From positions 3,286,001-3,350,000 of the forward strand of contig OY764868.1 in assembly GCA_963668545.1 (NCBI GenBank): a DNA stretch of 64,000 bases, read 5' to 3'. The position numbers and the translations under genes are program-made. Within the stretch, counting starts at the first letter, position 1. Each line of letters starts with the position of its first letter. This stretch comes from G963662265 sp963668545 (GTDB lineage: Bacteria; Spirochaetota; Spirochaetia; CADAEX01). Shown in pieces: positions 1 to 8,157 of the stretch. The notes beneath the pieces were generated by a model, which saw nothing but the letters and a program-made list of their open reading frames with translations, made no database searches and was not told the origin of the DNA.

Positions 1-40
1 CTGGAGCATCCGACATCTTCGGGTATTCTCAGAACGTTAT
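1..40 (+). repeat. attC site, right half only
   Basis: The window opens inside an attC. The visible L'-R' part (TCGGGTATTCTCAGAACGTT) is identical to the end of the complete sites at 5899-6068 and 16141-16309, so this is the roughly 165-bp type built around a CCGACATCTTCGGG hairpin. The recombination core GTT is at 36-38, and the first cassette starts there. Confidence 0.85.
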
Positions 41-139
41 AAGAAATTGCGCTAATTAAATCTAATATAGATATTATATTTACAATAATTACATATAAAT
101 ATATTTGATATATAATGGTTTAATAATAAAGGATGATAT

Positions 140-694
140 ATGAAAAAAATTATAATAAGTTTGATATTTATAACAGTAGCTTTTTGTGCTTTTCCTCAAG
201 AAGCGAATATGAGATTTCAATCTCAAATAGCTAGATTATTTGCACTCTATATTCCAAGTGCCGATTACAGTGTTGATTGGAACGCTAATAATACTGGAGA
301 AGTTCTCAATATAAAATTTCCTGAAGTGAAATCATCAACTTATAATAGAAATATAATACCTAATTTAACAATTCAAATTGAAAAGAAATACAAATCCTTT
401 GATACAAAGAGTGAATTGATAAGTTTGTTGAATGACATGGAAAAAAGTCATTTCAAAGCAATATCAACAGGTCAAAAAGTCGATGGAGTCAATTTACAAT
501 ACTCTATTGAAACTTTTGTAGCCTGTCAAAGCTATAAAGATCTTAAGATAAACAATATGAACCATACAATTCTTATCATGCTTGGACAATATGAAGACAT
601 GGCTGCCAGAGTAATATTTGATGCTACTGATGATATATTTGAAAACACTCTTGAAACTGCAAAAACCATAATAAATAGTATTATTCTTGATTAA
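140..694 (+). CDS. Secreted protein of unknown function (cassette gene)
   Basis: A 184-residue protein of no family I recognise. Residues 1-19 form a signal peptide (two lysines, then a hydrophobic stretch ending near AFC), so it is probably exported to the periplasm or envelope. The mature part is rich in Ile, Asn and Lys and has no repeats or clear active-site motif. The ATG at 140 has an AAAGGA ribosome site six bases upstream and a TATAAT box at 111-116, which suggests its own promoter directly after the cassette core. It is the only gene between the attC ending at 40 and the one starting at 761. Confidence 0.75.
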   Translation: MKKIIISLIFITVAFCAFPQEANMRFQSQIARLFALYIPSADYSVDWNANNTGEVLNIKFPEVKSSTYNRNIIPNLTIQIEKKYKSFDTKSELISLLNDMEKSHFKAISTGQKVDGVNLQYSIETFVACQSYKDLKINNMNHTILIMLGQYEDMAARVIFDATDDIFENTLETAKTIINSIILD

Positions 695-760
695 AGAATA
701 TATCAAAGTAAAACTATGAGAAGTTTAAATAATGTTGTTAGTGAAGGTAGGCGCAACTAC

Positions 761-924
761 TTATAACAAGAAATATATGATAAAAACTGAATTAGAATAA
801 ATATAAGCAAACAGTTTTTATCAAAATTGCCAGAATATTTTCTGTTTCAGGATAATTTCAGAAGGTGTATGATTATTTCATATGAAGCACTCTGGCAACT
901 TCATATATTTCTGAAACGTTTTCG
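761..924 (+). repeat. attC site, type with CAAATTGCCAGAA centre
   Basis: R'' ends in AAC at 765-767 and R' begins with GTT at 918-920. The inner arms AAGAAATATATGA and TCATATATTTCT are near-perfect reverse complements with unequal spacers, as expected for a folded attC bottom strand. The central part, TTCAGAAGGTGTATGATTAT, recurs in the sites at 4626 and 10007. Confidence 0.88.
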
Positions 925-1352
925 GAAATGGCTCTGACTCACAACTTCATTCATTATTCACAAAAATCTGTCTCAGCCTTTTTTCCATGGTTTTGTGTCT
1001 CATTTCTCGGTTTCAACTGCACTTTTTCAGTTCTGCTTTTACAACTTCTTGCTTAGATTTTTCATGACTCTTATTGGTATAAGTTTTTATATTTTTGCAG
1101 TTTCACTTCTCACCAGTTTTGATATTGATAAGCACTAAGGGCTGAGTCAGATTTTGTCCTGACTTACACTCTTTCGTTTTCTTCACGCCACATCCGAAAA
1201 CAGCGTATATCCGGCTCCGGCTTGTGGGATGTATTTTCAGGGTAAAACGTCCTTCGCCAAAAATGCCAGGACTTTTTGTGTTGCAGAGTAAATGCAGCAG
1301 GTGTATCATTAATCAAAATAAAGCGGCTGGCATCTTCGGATATACGCGTGCC
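918..1352 (+). repeat. Gene-less cassette, copy 1 of 3
   Basis: A 435-bp cassette running from core GTT to the next core GTT with no convincing gene. Copies 2 (1353-1786) and 3 (7625-8059) are almost the same sequence. Outside its attC the cassette holds a long inverted repeat: AAAATCTGTCTCAGCC (963-978) against GGCTGAGTCAGATTTT (1140-1155), 15 of 16 pairs, with AACTGCA / TGCAGTT nested inside. A 68-codon leftward reading frame is kept in all copies but lies across the attC. Confidence 0.8.
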
Positions 1353-1359
1353 GTTTTCG
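1195..1359 (+). repeat. attC site, type with CGTATATCCGGCTCC arm
   Basis: AAC at 1199-1201 and GTT at 1353-1355 bound the site. The arms AGCGTATATCCGG and CGGATATACGCG pair, with three extra bases on the right side. It is the attC of gene-less cassette copy 1. Confidence 0.85.
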
Positions 1360-1786
1360 GAAATGGCTCTGACATACAACTTCATTCATTATTCACGAAA
1401 ATCTGTCTCAGCCTTTTTTCAAGGTTTTGTGTCTAATCCTTGGGTTTCAACTGCACTGGTTCAGTTCTGCTCTTATAACATTTTGCTTTGATTTTTCATG
1501 ACGCTTATGGATATAAGTTTTTATATTTTTGCAGTTTCACTTTTCTTCAGTTCTGATATCGATAAGCACAAAGGGCTGAGTCAGATTTTGTCCTGACCTA
1601 CACTCTTTCGTTTCCTTCACGCCACATCCGAAAACAGCGTATATCCGGCTCCGGCTTGTGGGATGTATTTTCAGGGTAAAACGTCCTTCGCCAAAAATGC
1701 CAGGACTTTTTGTGTTGCAGAGTAAATACAGCAGGTGTATCATTAATCAAAATAAAGCGGCTGGCATCTTCGGATATACGCGTGCC
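1353..1786 (+). repeat. Gene-less cassette, copy 2 of 3
   Basis: A tandem neighbour of copy 1 with scattered substitutions. The long inverted repeat is kept at 1398-1413 and 1574-1589 with the same single mismatch. Adjacent near-identical cassettes point to recent duplication or repeated capture. Confidence 0.8.
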
Positions 1787-1793
1787 GTTATAA
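1629..1793 (+). repeat. attC site of gene-less cassette copy 2
   Basis: AAC at 1633-1635, GTT at 1787-1789. The body matches the attC at 1195-1359. The following bases (GTTATAAGCAATG) belong to the next cassette, which carries cbpA and cbpM. Confidence 0.85.
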
Positions 1794-1806
1794 GCAATGT
1801 TTCCGC

Positions 1807-1846
1807 TAAGAGGAGAACGCCCATACCTCCGCCGACGGGCGAAGAT
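1807..1846 (+). repeat. 5' cassette-end hairpin (M element) 1
   Basis: A GC-rich hairpin, AAGAGGAGAACGCCC then a loop then GGGCGAAGAT, 20 bases into the cassette. It is a divergent copy of the element also seen at 4800, 6079, 8078, 11526, 20049 and 22404. Confidence 0.75.
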
Positions 1847-2044
1847 TTAAAATTTATGATAAATTCAAAATAAAATGAAAGTATCTATGTATTGAATGAT
1901 ACGAAAGAATATGTTTATCAGAAAGAACTAAAATGAAATCATAGATGGTAAAACTTGACTTTTTCGTGATTAATAGTGATAGTTTTGTGATATTTCTGAT
2001 TTTATAATATTAATCTATTGAACCAATAATATTGAATATATTCC

Positions 2045-2073
2045 TTGACAGAGATTTTTACTGTATCTATCAT
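2045..2073 (+). promoter_or_regulatory. Promoter of the cbpA-cbpM cassette
   Basis: TTGACA (2045-2050), a 17-base spacer and TATCAT (2068-2073) make a strong sigma-70-type promoter. Transcription would start near 2080, only about seven bases before the cbpA ATG, so the message would be almost leaderless. This also argues against the upstream TTG at 2045 as a start codon, since it is part of the -35 box. Confidence 0.7.
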
Positions 2074-2086
2074 TATCTTAACAACT

Positions 2087-3034
2087 ATGGAATATAGAGA
2101 CTATTATAAAATCCTTGGCCTATCCAAGGATGCAACAAAAGATGATATAAAAAAGGCATACCGCAAACTTGCGCGTAAGTATCATCCAGATATAAACCTC
2201 CATGATAAAAAAGCTACTACTATGTTTGCAGATATCAATGAAGCAAACGAAGTGTTAAGCAGCGACGAAAAACGCAGGAAATATGATGCTCTGGGTTCAG
2301 ACTGGCAGCAGTATCAAAGTACCGGCTCCCAGAGGGCCTCACAACCACAGGGATTCGATTGGACACAATACGGTAAAGGAGCAGGCACTCAATCGTATAC
2401 AGTTACAGAGGACGACTTGAACAATATGTTTGGAGAAGGCGGTTTTTCGGATTTTTTCCAAAGCTTTTTTTCGTCCAGCCAGGAAAGACCGGGCAGTTCG
2501 GCTAAAAATTACGCAAGAAAAGGGCAGGATTATCAGGCTGAATTATATCTCGAAATTGAAGAAGCCTATAAAAAAACTGTTAAGACACTCTCTATAAACA
2601 GACAAAATATCAAGATCACCCTTGAACCTGGCGTCAGGGATAGCCAGGTCATTAGACTGAAGGGTAAGGGCGGCCTAGGAATTAATGGCGGAGCTAATGG
2701 TGATTTATTTATTACCCTGAAAATAAAACCCCATCCTATCTATAAAAGGGAGGGAGATGATCTGATTATGGAACTTGGTGTGAGTGTTTACAAAGCCATG
2801 CTTGGCGGCGAACAAATTATTAAATTATTATCAGATTCAATAAAAGTGAAAATAGCTCCCGAGACCCAAAGAGGGACAACACTACGCATCAAAGGAAAAG
2901 GATTTCCTTTGTACAGGATAAAAGATGAATTTGGAGATTTATATATAAAGCTGGTTCTGGATGTACCCAAAAAGCTGACTGTAAAAGAGAAGGAATTAAT
3001 AATGGAACTGGCCAAAATTAGGGGAGAAATATAA
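2087..3034 (+). CDS. cbpA: CbpA-type DnaJ co-chaperone
   Basis: A J-domain co-chaperone of 315 residues that should stimulate DnaK ATPase and deliver substrates in the cytoplasm. Residues 1-68 are the J domain with the essential HPD (33-35), followed by a Gly/Phe/Gln-rich linker (about 70-125) and two C-terminal substrate-binding beta domains (about 140-310). The zinc-finger CxxCxGxG repeats of true DnaJ are absent, which places it with CbpA. The start is ATG 2087, since MEYRDYYKILG is the canonical beginning; no Shine-Dalgarno is visible, consistent with a near-leaderless message. The cbpM gene follows two bases later. The pair lies between two attC sites and behaves as one cassette. Confidence 0.9.
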   Translation: MEYRDYYKILGLSKDATKDDIKKAYRKLARKYHPDINLHDKKATTMFADINEANEVLSSDEKRRKYDALGSDWQQYQSTGSQRASQPQGFDWTQYGKGAGTQSYTVTEDDLNNMFGEGGFSDFFQSFFSSSQERPGSSAKNYARKGQDYQAELYLEIEEAYKKTVKTLSINRQNIKITLEPGVRDSQVIRLKGKGGLGINGGANGDLFITLKIKPHPIYKREGDDLIMELGVSVYKAMLGGEQIIKLLSDSIKVKIAPETQRGTTLRIKGKGFPLYRIKDEFGDLYIKLVLDVPKKLTVKEKELIMELAKIRGEI

Positions 3035-3036
3035 AC

Positions 3037-3393
3037 ATGACAAGTCAAATATATATCCCTATCCAGGACGTTTCCGATTTTTGTCACATTAATATTACTA
3101 TACTAAGAGATTTTGCCGAATACGAACTCATCAATATTCAAGAGTATAAAAATACCGAATGTGTGAAGGCTGATGATCTTGAACATATCAAGCGGATTAT
3201 AGATTTATACAAGAGTCTTGGAGTGAATAAGGAAGGCATAGAGGTAATCCTGAAAATGCGCGACCAAATCCTGGAATTACAGGACGAAATTACTATACTT
3301 AAACATAAACTCGAGCACCGTAGAAACGACGTCAAATTTCGCTTTATAGAATTACCCAAGCAAAAGGGTTTATTGATTGATTATGATGAATAA
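3037..3393 (+). CDS. cbpM: CbpM-like chaperone modulator (MerR-type helix-turn-helix fold)
   Basis: A 118-residue protein in the position and size of CbpM, the inhibitor that binds the J domain of CbpA and blocks its action on DnaK. The N-terminal half resembles the MerR-2 winged helix (IPIQDVSDFCHI, then LEHIKRIIDLYKSLGVNKEGIEVIL) and residues about 80-100 form a coiled coil (LELQDEITILKHKLEHR). It is translated directly after cbpA (2-base gap, AGGGGAG upstream of its ATG), so the two are made together. A DNA-binding role remains possible. Confidence 0.8.
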   Translation: MTSQIYIPIQDVSDFCHINITILRDFAEYELINIQEYKNTECVKADDLEHIKRIIDLYKSLGVNKEGIEVILKMRDQILELQDEITILKHKLEHRRNDVKFRFIELPKQKGLLIDYDE

Positions 3394-3706
3394 TCATTTT
3401 CAATAAGGATTATAAATTTATCACAACAATAACTGCCTTATTTAAAAACTAAGTGATATTGGAGTTTGTCAAAGAATTAATGTTTCTTAGGGAACAAATT
3501 GGTATTTAAAGTTTCAGATTTTTAGATTACAACCATTGCTCAAACCACAACTATGCTTTCCTGTTTTTAGTTTTCTCAGAAGCTCCAGATTAATCGTGGT
3601 ATAGATCGAGGTATAGTCAAAAACATCATAAGAAATAATCAAGTCTGATGATGTAATATAAAACAATGAGCAAATTTGTATAACATACAGTATGGAAGAG
3701 AAGGGA
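3394..3706. other. Stretch without a recognisable gene
   Basis: Between cbpM and the 3' cassette hairpin. It holds only a leftward open frame (3514-3753) with no family resemblance, which overlaps the hairpin. It could be debris of an older gene; I see no promoter, tRNA or repeat. Confidence 0.5.
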
Positions 3707-3754
3707 CCAGACCTTGACTCCTCCGAGCGGTCTGGTCGAAGAGGCGGAAACACT
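3707..3754 (+). repeat. 3' cassette-end hairpin (P element) 1
   Basis: CCAGACC (3707-3713) and GGTCTGG (3729-3735) form a 7-bp stem, followed by TCGAAGAGGCGGAAACAC leading into the attC. Copies occur at 5852, 7413, 9958, 12548 and, cut off, 23677. There is no T-tract, so it is not an ordinary intrinsic terminator. Confidence 0.8.
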
Positions 3755-3847
3755 GCTTATAACAGCGGCTATATGCTTCGCCCTTTCGGGCTCGGCCTAC
3801 GGCACATTTGGCTGCGCCAAACGTCATATAACCGCAAAACGTTAGCC
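3755..3847 (+). repeat. attC site, short type
   Basis: TTATAAC ends at 3763 and GTTAGCC begins at 3841. Arms GCGGCTATATG and CATATAACCGC pair around a GC-rich centre with nested CGCCC/GGGCT and GGCGCA-type hairpins. It is closer in size to classical attC sites than the 165-bp types. Confidence 0.85.
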
Positions 3848-3927
3848 ATAATGCTCGGCTTGCCTTTTTGACTCGCCATCCATAGCTCGATTTGTAAGTA
3901 ATATTAAAAGTAGGGAGATATAGTTCA

Positions 3928-4572
3928 ATGAACCTTTATAAGCACAAAAAAATCTTTTTATCAATTTTTCTATCTGCAATATTTTGTTTTAATTCATTAT
4001 CGTTAGTAGCTGATGATTATTCACCTGAAATCCAAAAATATATGGATGATTTGTTAAAGTGGAGAAAGGAGGTTGCATTACCACCACTACCGAAATTAAT
4101 AACTTTACCATCAGGAATTACTATTCCAGAATTCACATTGAAGACAGAGAAATACCCTGAAGTTTTTTGGGATGGAAATATGATGATTGGCGCAACTCCT
4201 TTTATTGTGCGAGTTTTAACTGAAAATGAGACAGAAATACTCATAAAAATTGCTTCAGATGCACTTACACAACACTATAACTCAAGATCAAAGAAATCCG
4301 ATATGGGTTTTGAAAAAGCACATATAAATGATTTCTATGCTTTATCAATAGCTGAAGTATATAGACATTCTGGGTTATTCGGACCAACCATTGATGGAAG
4401 CACAACATTTGTATTAATTATGAAAAAAGATGTAAATCCATCAAACCTTTTTCCAAATGAAAAGCTATATAAAAACTACATACCTTGGGCGCCTAGCGGC
4501 ATACATTTCTTAGTAATTGAGCGATTTTCTGATGGTTCTTTTAAAGTCAATAACGAAGGAGCCGCCGGATAA
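3928..4572 (+). CDS. Secreted protein of unknown function (cassette gene)
   Basis: A 214-residue protein with a signal peptide (about residues 1-28, KHKKIFLSIFLSAIFCFNSLSLVA, cleavage likely before DDYSPE). The mature protein starts with a Pro-rich segment (PPLPKLITLPSG) and has no family I recognise. The ATG has GGGAGA about nine bases upstream. It is the single gene of the cassette between attC 3755-3847 and attC 4626-4789. It lacks the paired M and P hairpins; instead ACTCGCCATCCATAGCTCG lies near the cassette start, a motif seen again at the start of the higBA cassette (15277). Confidence 0.75.
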   Translation: MNLYKHKKIFLSIFLSAIFCFNSLSLVADDYSPEIQKYMDDLLKWRKEVALPPLPKLITLPSGITIPEFTLKTEKYPEVFWDGNMMIGATPFIVRVLTENETEILIKIASDALTQHYNSRSKKSDMGFEKAHINDFYALSIAEVYRHSGLFGPTIDGSTTFVLIMKKDVNPSNLFPNEKLYKNYIPWAPSGIHFLVIERFSDGSFKVNNEGAAG

Positions 4573-4625
4573 AAAAGTACATCCATATACTTTGTATATT
4601 TAGATAGAGGATAGCCGAGCACAAC

Positions 4626-4789
4626 GGCTAACAAGAAATATATTATTCAGGCTGGAGAAGTAAAAAAGAAAGTATACAGCCTTCATCCAAATTGCCAGAA
4701 TGTTTTCTGTTGCAGAGTAATTTCAGCAGGTGTATGATTATTTCATATGAAGAAGTCTGGCAACTTCATATATTTCTGAAACGTTATCA
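4626..4789 (+). repeat. attC site, type with CAAATTGCCAGAA centre
   Basis: AAC at 4630-4632 and GTT at 4783-4785. Arms AAGAAATATAT and ATATATTTCT pair; the centre matches the sites at 761 and 10007. Confidence 0.88.
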
Positions 4790-4799
4790 GAAATGTTCC

Positions 4800-4844
4800 C
4801 GCAAGAGGAAGATCGCCCGGACCTCCGGCCGACGGGCGAAGATA
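4800..4844 (+). repeat. 5' cassette-end hairpin (M element) 2
   Basis: The reference copy: CGCCCG at the left and CGGGCG at the right enclose GACCTCCGGCCGA, preceded by GCAAGAGGAAGAT and followed by AAGAT. Confidence 0.85.
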
Positions 4845-4875
4845 ATTCAACAATAATGAAAAAGGAGATAATAAT

Positions 4876-5835
4876 TTGAAAAATGTATATTTAATAATAC
4901 TATTATTGACAGTTAATACATTAGTTTCAGCAAATGACACATGGATTTATAACGCATATAGTGGTTCCCCAATAAAAATTAATGAGGATCATAATAAAAT
5001 TGAATTAATCAATGAAACAATCACAGTTAAATTAGAAAAAGACTACTACTATATTGATGTTTTATTCAACTTTTACAATCATGGAAATGATGTAAATACA
5101 GTTATAGGTTTTCCTAAATTTTATTGGACCGGATTTCCATATGAAAAAGCAGATACTGAATTTATAGATTTTGAAACATTTGTTAATGGTAAAAAAGTTG
5201 ATTCTAAAATTCAAAAAATACTAAAATATGATAAACTATCTGAATTTTTAACAAAAGAGGTATACATTCCTTCTAAGTCAAAAACAACAACTGAAATAAG
5301 ATATAAGAGTAAATATGCAACCTATGGAGGAATGGGTCATAAATCTGTACCATATTTATATGGTACAGGTAAAACTTGGGCGAAAGAATCTTGGGATATA
5401 GATGTAAAAATAATAAATAATAGCAACAAATGGATTAAGCGATTCCAATGTGATCAAAAAATCTATAAATTTTCAAATAAAAACAATGTTATTGATTTAA
5501 TCTTTAAAGATGTGAATCCAAACGAATTTACAGAGTATTTTGAAATTGTATTAAAGAATAATTTTGATGAAATGTTTGATTTTTACTGGGATATTTATGG
5601 GGAAAAAAATATTAAACAAGATGAACTAACTTATTTAAATGATAATCAATTAAGACTTTATAGAAATGCATTCTTTGCAAAAGATGGTTATATTTTCAAA
5701 TCAAAAGATTTGCAAAATTATTTTAAAAAATTTGATTGGTATAAAGAAAACAATGACTTTAATCCAGATGTTTTTTCAAATATAGAAAAAAATAATATTA
5801 AATTAATTTCAATAGAAGAAAAAAAACGTAAATAG
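4876..5835 (+). CDS. Exported YARHG-domain protein (DUF4424-like N-terminus)
   Basis: A 319-residue exported protein. Residues 1-19 are a signal peptide ending in VSA-ND. The region about 20-200 looks like DUF4424 (WIYNAYSGSP, then a beta-rich domain with FNFYNHGNDVNTVIGFP). Residues about 245-312 match the YARHG domain (LRLYRNAFFAKDGYIF, then LQNYFKKFDWY), an extracellular module in many bacterial secreted proteins; the YARHG signature itself reads FAKDG here. The start is TTG 4876 with AAAGGAG nine bases upstream. It is the only gene of a cassette that has both terminal hairpins. Its function is unknown. Confidence 0.8.
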   Translation: MKNVYLIILLLTVNTLVSANDTWIYNAYSGSPIKINEDHNKIELINETITVKLEKDYYYIDVLFNFYNHGNDVNTVIGFPKFYWTGFPYEKADTEFIDFETFVNGKKVDSKIQKILKYDKLSEFLTKEVYIPSKSKTTTEIRYKSKYATYGGMGHKSVPYLYGTGKTWAKESWDIDVKIINNSNKWIKRFQCDQKIYKFSNKNNVIDLIFKDVNPNEFTEYFEIVLKNNFDEMFDFYWDIYGEKNIKQDELTYLNDNQLRLYRNAFFAKDGYIFKSKDLQNYFKKFDWYKENNDFNPDVFSNIEKNNIKLISIEEKKRK

Positions 5836-5851
5836 AATCTTTAAAAGAAAT

Positions 5852-5898
5852 CCAGACCTGGCTCCGCCGTACGGTCTGGAGAAGAGCGGGAACACATC
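5852..5898 (+). repeat. 3' cassette-end hairpin (P element) 2
   Basis: CCAGACC and GGTCTGG (5873-5879) form the stem; the tail GAAGAGCGGGAACACATCTG leads into the attC and is complementary to the start of this same cassette at 4783. Confidence 0.85.
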
Positions 5899-6068
5899 TG
5901 ATAACAGAGAATACCACGGTTCAGGCATAAGTTGTAGAAGCTTTGGAATAAATGCCTTTCACCCAAAATGTCGGGTCTTTTTATTGTTGCGTGTGAAATC
6001 GGCCAGATATATGATTTATTAAATATCTGGAGTACCCGACATCTTCGGGTATTCTCAGAACGTTATCG
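5899..6068 (+). repeat. attC site, type with CCGACATCTTCGGG hairpin
   Basis: GATAAC (5900-5905) and GTTATC (6062-6067) are exact reverse complements. Inner arms GAGAATACC and GGGTATTCTC pair, with one base against five in the spacer, the asymmetry that sets attC polarity. The centre holds CAAAATGTCGGG and CCCGACATCTTCGGG. Confidence 0.9.
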
Positions 6069-6078
6069 TAAATGCCCC

Positions 6079-6118
6079 CCAAGAGAAGATCGCCCGGACC
6101 TCCGGCCGACGGGCGATA
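6079..6118 (+). repeat. 5' cassette-end hairpin (M element) 3
   Basis: CGCCCG / CGGGCG around GACCTCCGGCCGA, as in copy 2. The bases before it read CCCCCC rather than TTCCCGC, and the P element of the same cassette has changed to match (GGGGGG at about 7451). Confidence 0.85.
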
Positions 6119-6179
6119 AGATTATAATGATTATGAATTGAATTAGACTACAAAAAAGTAAAGAGGAGGATCTACAGAT

Positions 6180-7355
6180 ATGTCAGAGCAGTTCTCAAGA
6201 AGAAAAAAGGAAGAAAACCCCGTTATAGCGATTTGCTATGATTTTGATAAAACCCTTTCTCCTGACGATATGCAAGCTCAAGGATTTATACAGTCAGTTG
6301 GATATGATATAAAAACTTTTTGGGAGAGATCAAATAAGCTTGCTACTGATAATGAAATGGATCAAAATCTAGCATATATGTATACAATGCTTCAAACATC
6401 AGTAGGGATGCAGTTAGTAACAAAAAAAGTGTTAAGGGAATATGGTGAAAAAGTTACTCTTTTCCCTGGAGTAGAAGATTGGTTCTCAAGAATAAGAGAT
6501 TATGGCATTAAACGCGATGTTATAATTGAACATTATATAATTTCATCTGGTTTAAAAGAAATGATTGAAGGAACATCAGTTGCAAAAGAATTTGAAAAAA
6601 TATATGCAAGTTCTTTTTATTTTGATGAATATGATATTGCAAAGTGGCCAGCTCAAGCAATAAATTATACAAATAAGACTCAGTTTTTATTCAGAATAGA
6701 AAAAGGTGTTTTGGATATTAATGACCAAAGTGTAAATGATAGCTTTTCATCAGATAAAATTAGAGTGCCATTCAGAAATATAATTTATATTGGTGATAGT
6801 GACACTGATATCCCGTGTATGAAATTAGTTAATTCTTATGGGGGGCATTCAATAGGCGTATATAATGTTGAAACAAAGGATAAAACTAAAGTTTATAAAA
6901 TGATGAGGGAAAATAGAATTAAATATTTCTCTCCAGCTGATTATTCTGAAGATTCAGAATTGGACAAATTAATAAAAGCAATAATTGTAAGAACTGTTTC
7001 CAATGAGCAACTTGAAGTTTTTCATTCAAAAAATATTTTAGAACAAATTGATAATGACAAATCATATGATAAAAAGACTCAAGAACAAAATAAAGAAAGA
7101 TTGAATGGTATTTTAGCACTTGAAAGCAGTCTTAGTTTTACGAATACTCATACCGTTATTGATAAGATTAAACATATTCAAGATTGGACAGATAAAGAAA
7201 TAGAAATGTTATTAGAAATAGGAAATAAAAATAGTCAAGTATGGTATATATTAGGTGATTTAGACGTAAAGAATTTTTATAAAAGACTTATAGAATCACC
7301 AAATTGTAATAAAGAGACGGATAATGCAAAAGAAATTATAGAACAGATAGATTAA
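6180..7355 (+). CDS. HAD-superfamily phosphatase with extra C-terminal region (cassette gene)
   Basis: A 391-residue predicted phosphohydrolase of the cytoplasm. Motif I is YDFDKTLSP with nucleophile Asp21 and acid/base Asp23; motif II is probably ISSG (121-124); motif IV is GDSDTD (205-210), binding Mg2+. The HAD fold ends near residue 270, and a further roughly 120 charged residues (KKTQEQNKERL and onward) have no match I recognise. The substrate is unknown. An AGGAGG lies 12 bases before the ATG. The cassette has matched terminal hairpins at 6079 and 7413. Confidence 0.85.
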   Translation: MSEQFSRRKKEENPVIAICYDFDKTLSPDDMQAQGFIQSVGYDIKTFWERSNKLATDNEMDQNLAYMYTMLQTSVGMQLVTKKVLREYGEKVTLFPGVEDWFSRIRDYGIKRDVIIEHYIISSGLKEMIEGTSVAKEFEKIYASSFYFDEYDIAKWPAQAINYTNKTQFLFRIEKGVLDINDQSVNDSFSSDKIRVPFRNIIYIGDSDTDIPCMKLVNSYGGHSIGVYNVETKDKTKVYKMMRENRIKYFSPADYSEDSELDKLIKAIIVRTVSNEQLEVFHSKNILEQIDNDKSYDKKTQEQNKERLNGILALESSLSFTNTHTVIDKIKHIQDWTDKEIEMLLEIGNKNSQVWYILGDLDVKNFYKRLIESPNCNKETDNAKEIIEQID

Positions 7356-7412
7356 ACTAAGATTATCTAAAAATAATGTTATCTTGAAATATAATCGAGA
7401 GATAGATAAAAA

Positions 7413-7462
7413 GCCAGACCTTGACTCCGTCGTACGGCTTGGACAAGAGAGGGGGGCACATC
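7413..7462 (+). repeat. 3' cassette-end hairpin (P element) 3
   Basis: A divergent copy: GCCAGACC against GGCTTGG, tail ACAAGAGAGGGGGGCACATCC. The G-run covaries with the C-run at the start of the same cassette (6073-6079). Confidence 0.8.
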
Positions 7463-7631
7463 CGATAACAGAGAATACCCGGTTCAGGCATAAGCAGTAA
7501 AAGTTTGGGGCTTAACTGCCTTTCACCCAAAATGTCGGGCCTTTTTATGTTACAGGTGGAAACTGGTGGTTGTATGATTATTTTAATACGTGGAAGATCC
7601 GACATCTTCGGGTATTCTCAGAACGTTTTCG
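7463..7631 (+). repeat. attC site, type with CCGACATCTTCGGG hairpin
   Basis: GATAAC (7464-7469) and GTTTTC (7625-7630). The body matches 5899-6068. The core bases after GTT differ because the next cassette (gene-less copy 3) supplies them. Confidence 0.88.
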
Positions 7632-8059
7632 GAAATGGCGCTGACATACAACTTCATTCATTATTCACGAAAATCTGTCTCAGCCTTTTTTCCTTGGTTT
7701 TGTGTCTCTTTCATCGGTTTCAACTGCACTTTTTCAGTTCTGCTTTAAGAACTTAATTCTTTGATTTTTCATGACTCTTATTGGTATAAGTTTTTATATT
7801 TTTGCAGTTTCACTTCTCTTCAGTTCCGATATTGATAAGCACAAAGGGCTGAGTCAGATTTTGTCCTGACCTACTCTCTTTCGTTTTCTTCACGCCACTT
7901 CCGAAAACAGCGTATATCCGGCTCCGGCTTGCGGGGTGTATTTCCAAGGTAAAGCGTCCTTCGCCAAAAATGCCAGGACTTTTTGTGTTGCAGAGTAAAT
8001 GCAGCAGGTGTATCATTAATCAAAATAAAGCGGCTGACATCTTCGGATATACGCGTGCC
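7625..8059 (+). repeat. Gene-less cassette, copy 3 of 3
   Basis: The third copy of the 435-bp cassette, about 6 kb from the tandem pair and between unrelated cassettes. The inverted repeat is kept at 7670-7685 and 7847-7862. Scattered differences from copies 1 and 2 (for example GGCGCTG for GGCTCTG at the start) show some age. Confidence 0.8.
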
Positions 8060-8066
8060 GTTATCA
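7902..8066 (+). repeat. attC site of gene-less cassette copy 3
   Basis: AAC at 7906-7908 and GTT at 8060-8062; same type as 1195-1359 and 1629-1793. Confidence 0.85.
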
Positions 8067-8077
8067 GCAATGTTCCC

Positions 8078-8120
8078 GCAAGAGAAAGATCGCCCGGACC
8101 TCCGGCCGACGGGCGAGGAT
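8078..8120 (+). repeat. 5' cassette-end hairpin (M element) 4
   Basis: GCAAGAGAAAGAT then CGCCCG / CGGGCG around GACCTCCGGCCGA; opens the two-gene cassette at 8060-10162. Confidence 0.85.
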
Positions 8121-8157
8121 TGTGAAAATAATTAGTTAAATTTCAAGGAAATTATTT

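Noticed and set aside
2045..2086. TTG 2045 as the cbpA start codon
   Set aside because: It is part of a good -35 box, adds 14 residues not found in J-domain proteins and lacks a ribosome site.
3514..3753. Leftward 79-codon frame
   Set aside because: No family resemblance or ribosome site, and its N-terminal part is the complement of a P element.
1103..8016. A 68-codon leftward frame kept in all three gene-less cassettes (MIHLL...)
   Set aside because: It lies across the attC, has no ribosome site, and the copies are so similar that the frame would survive by chance. Differences do not favour silent positions.
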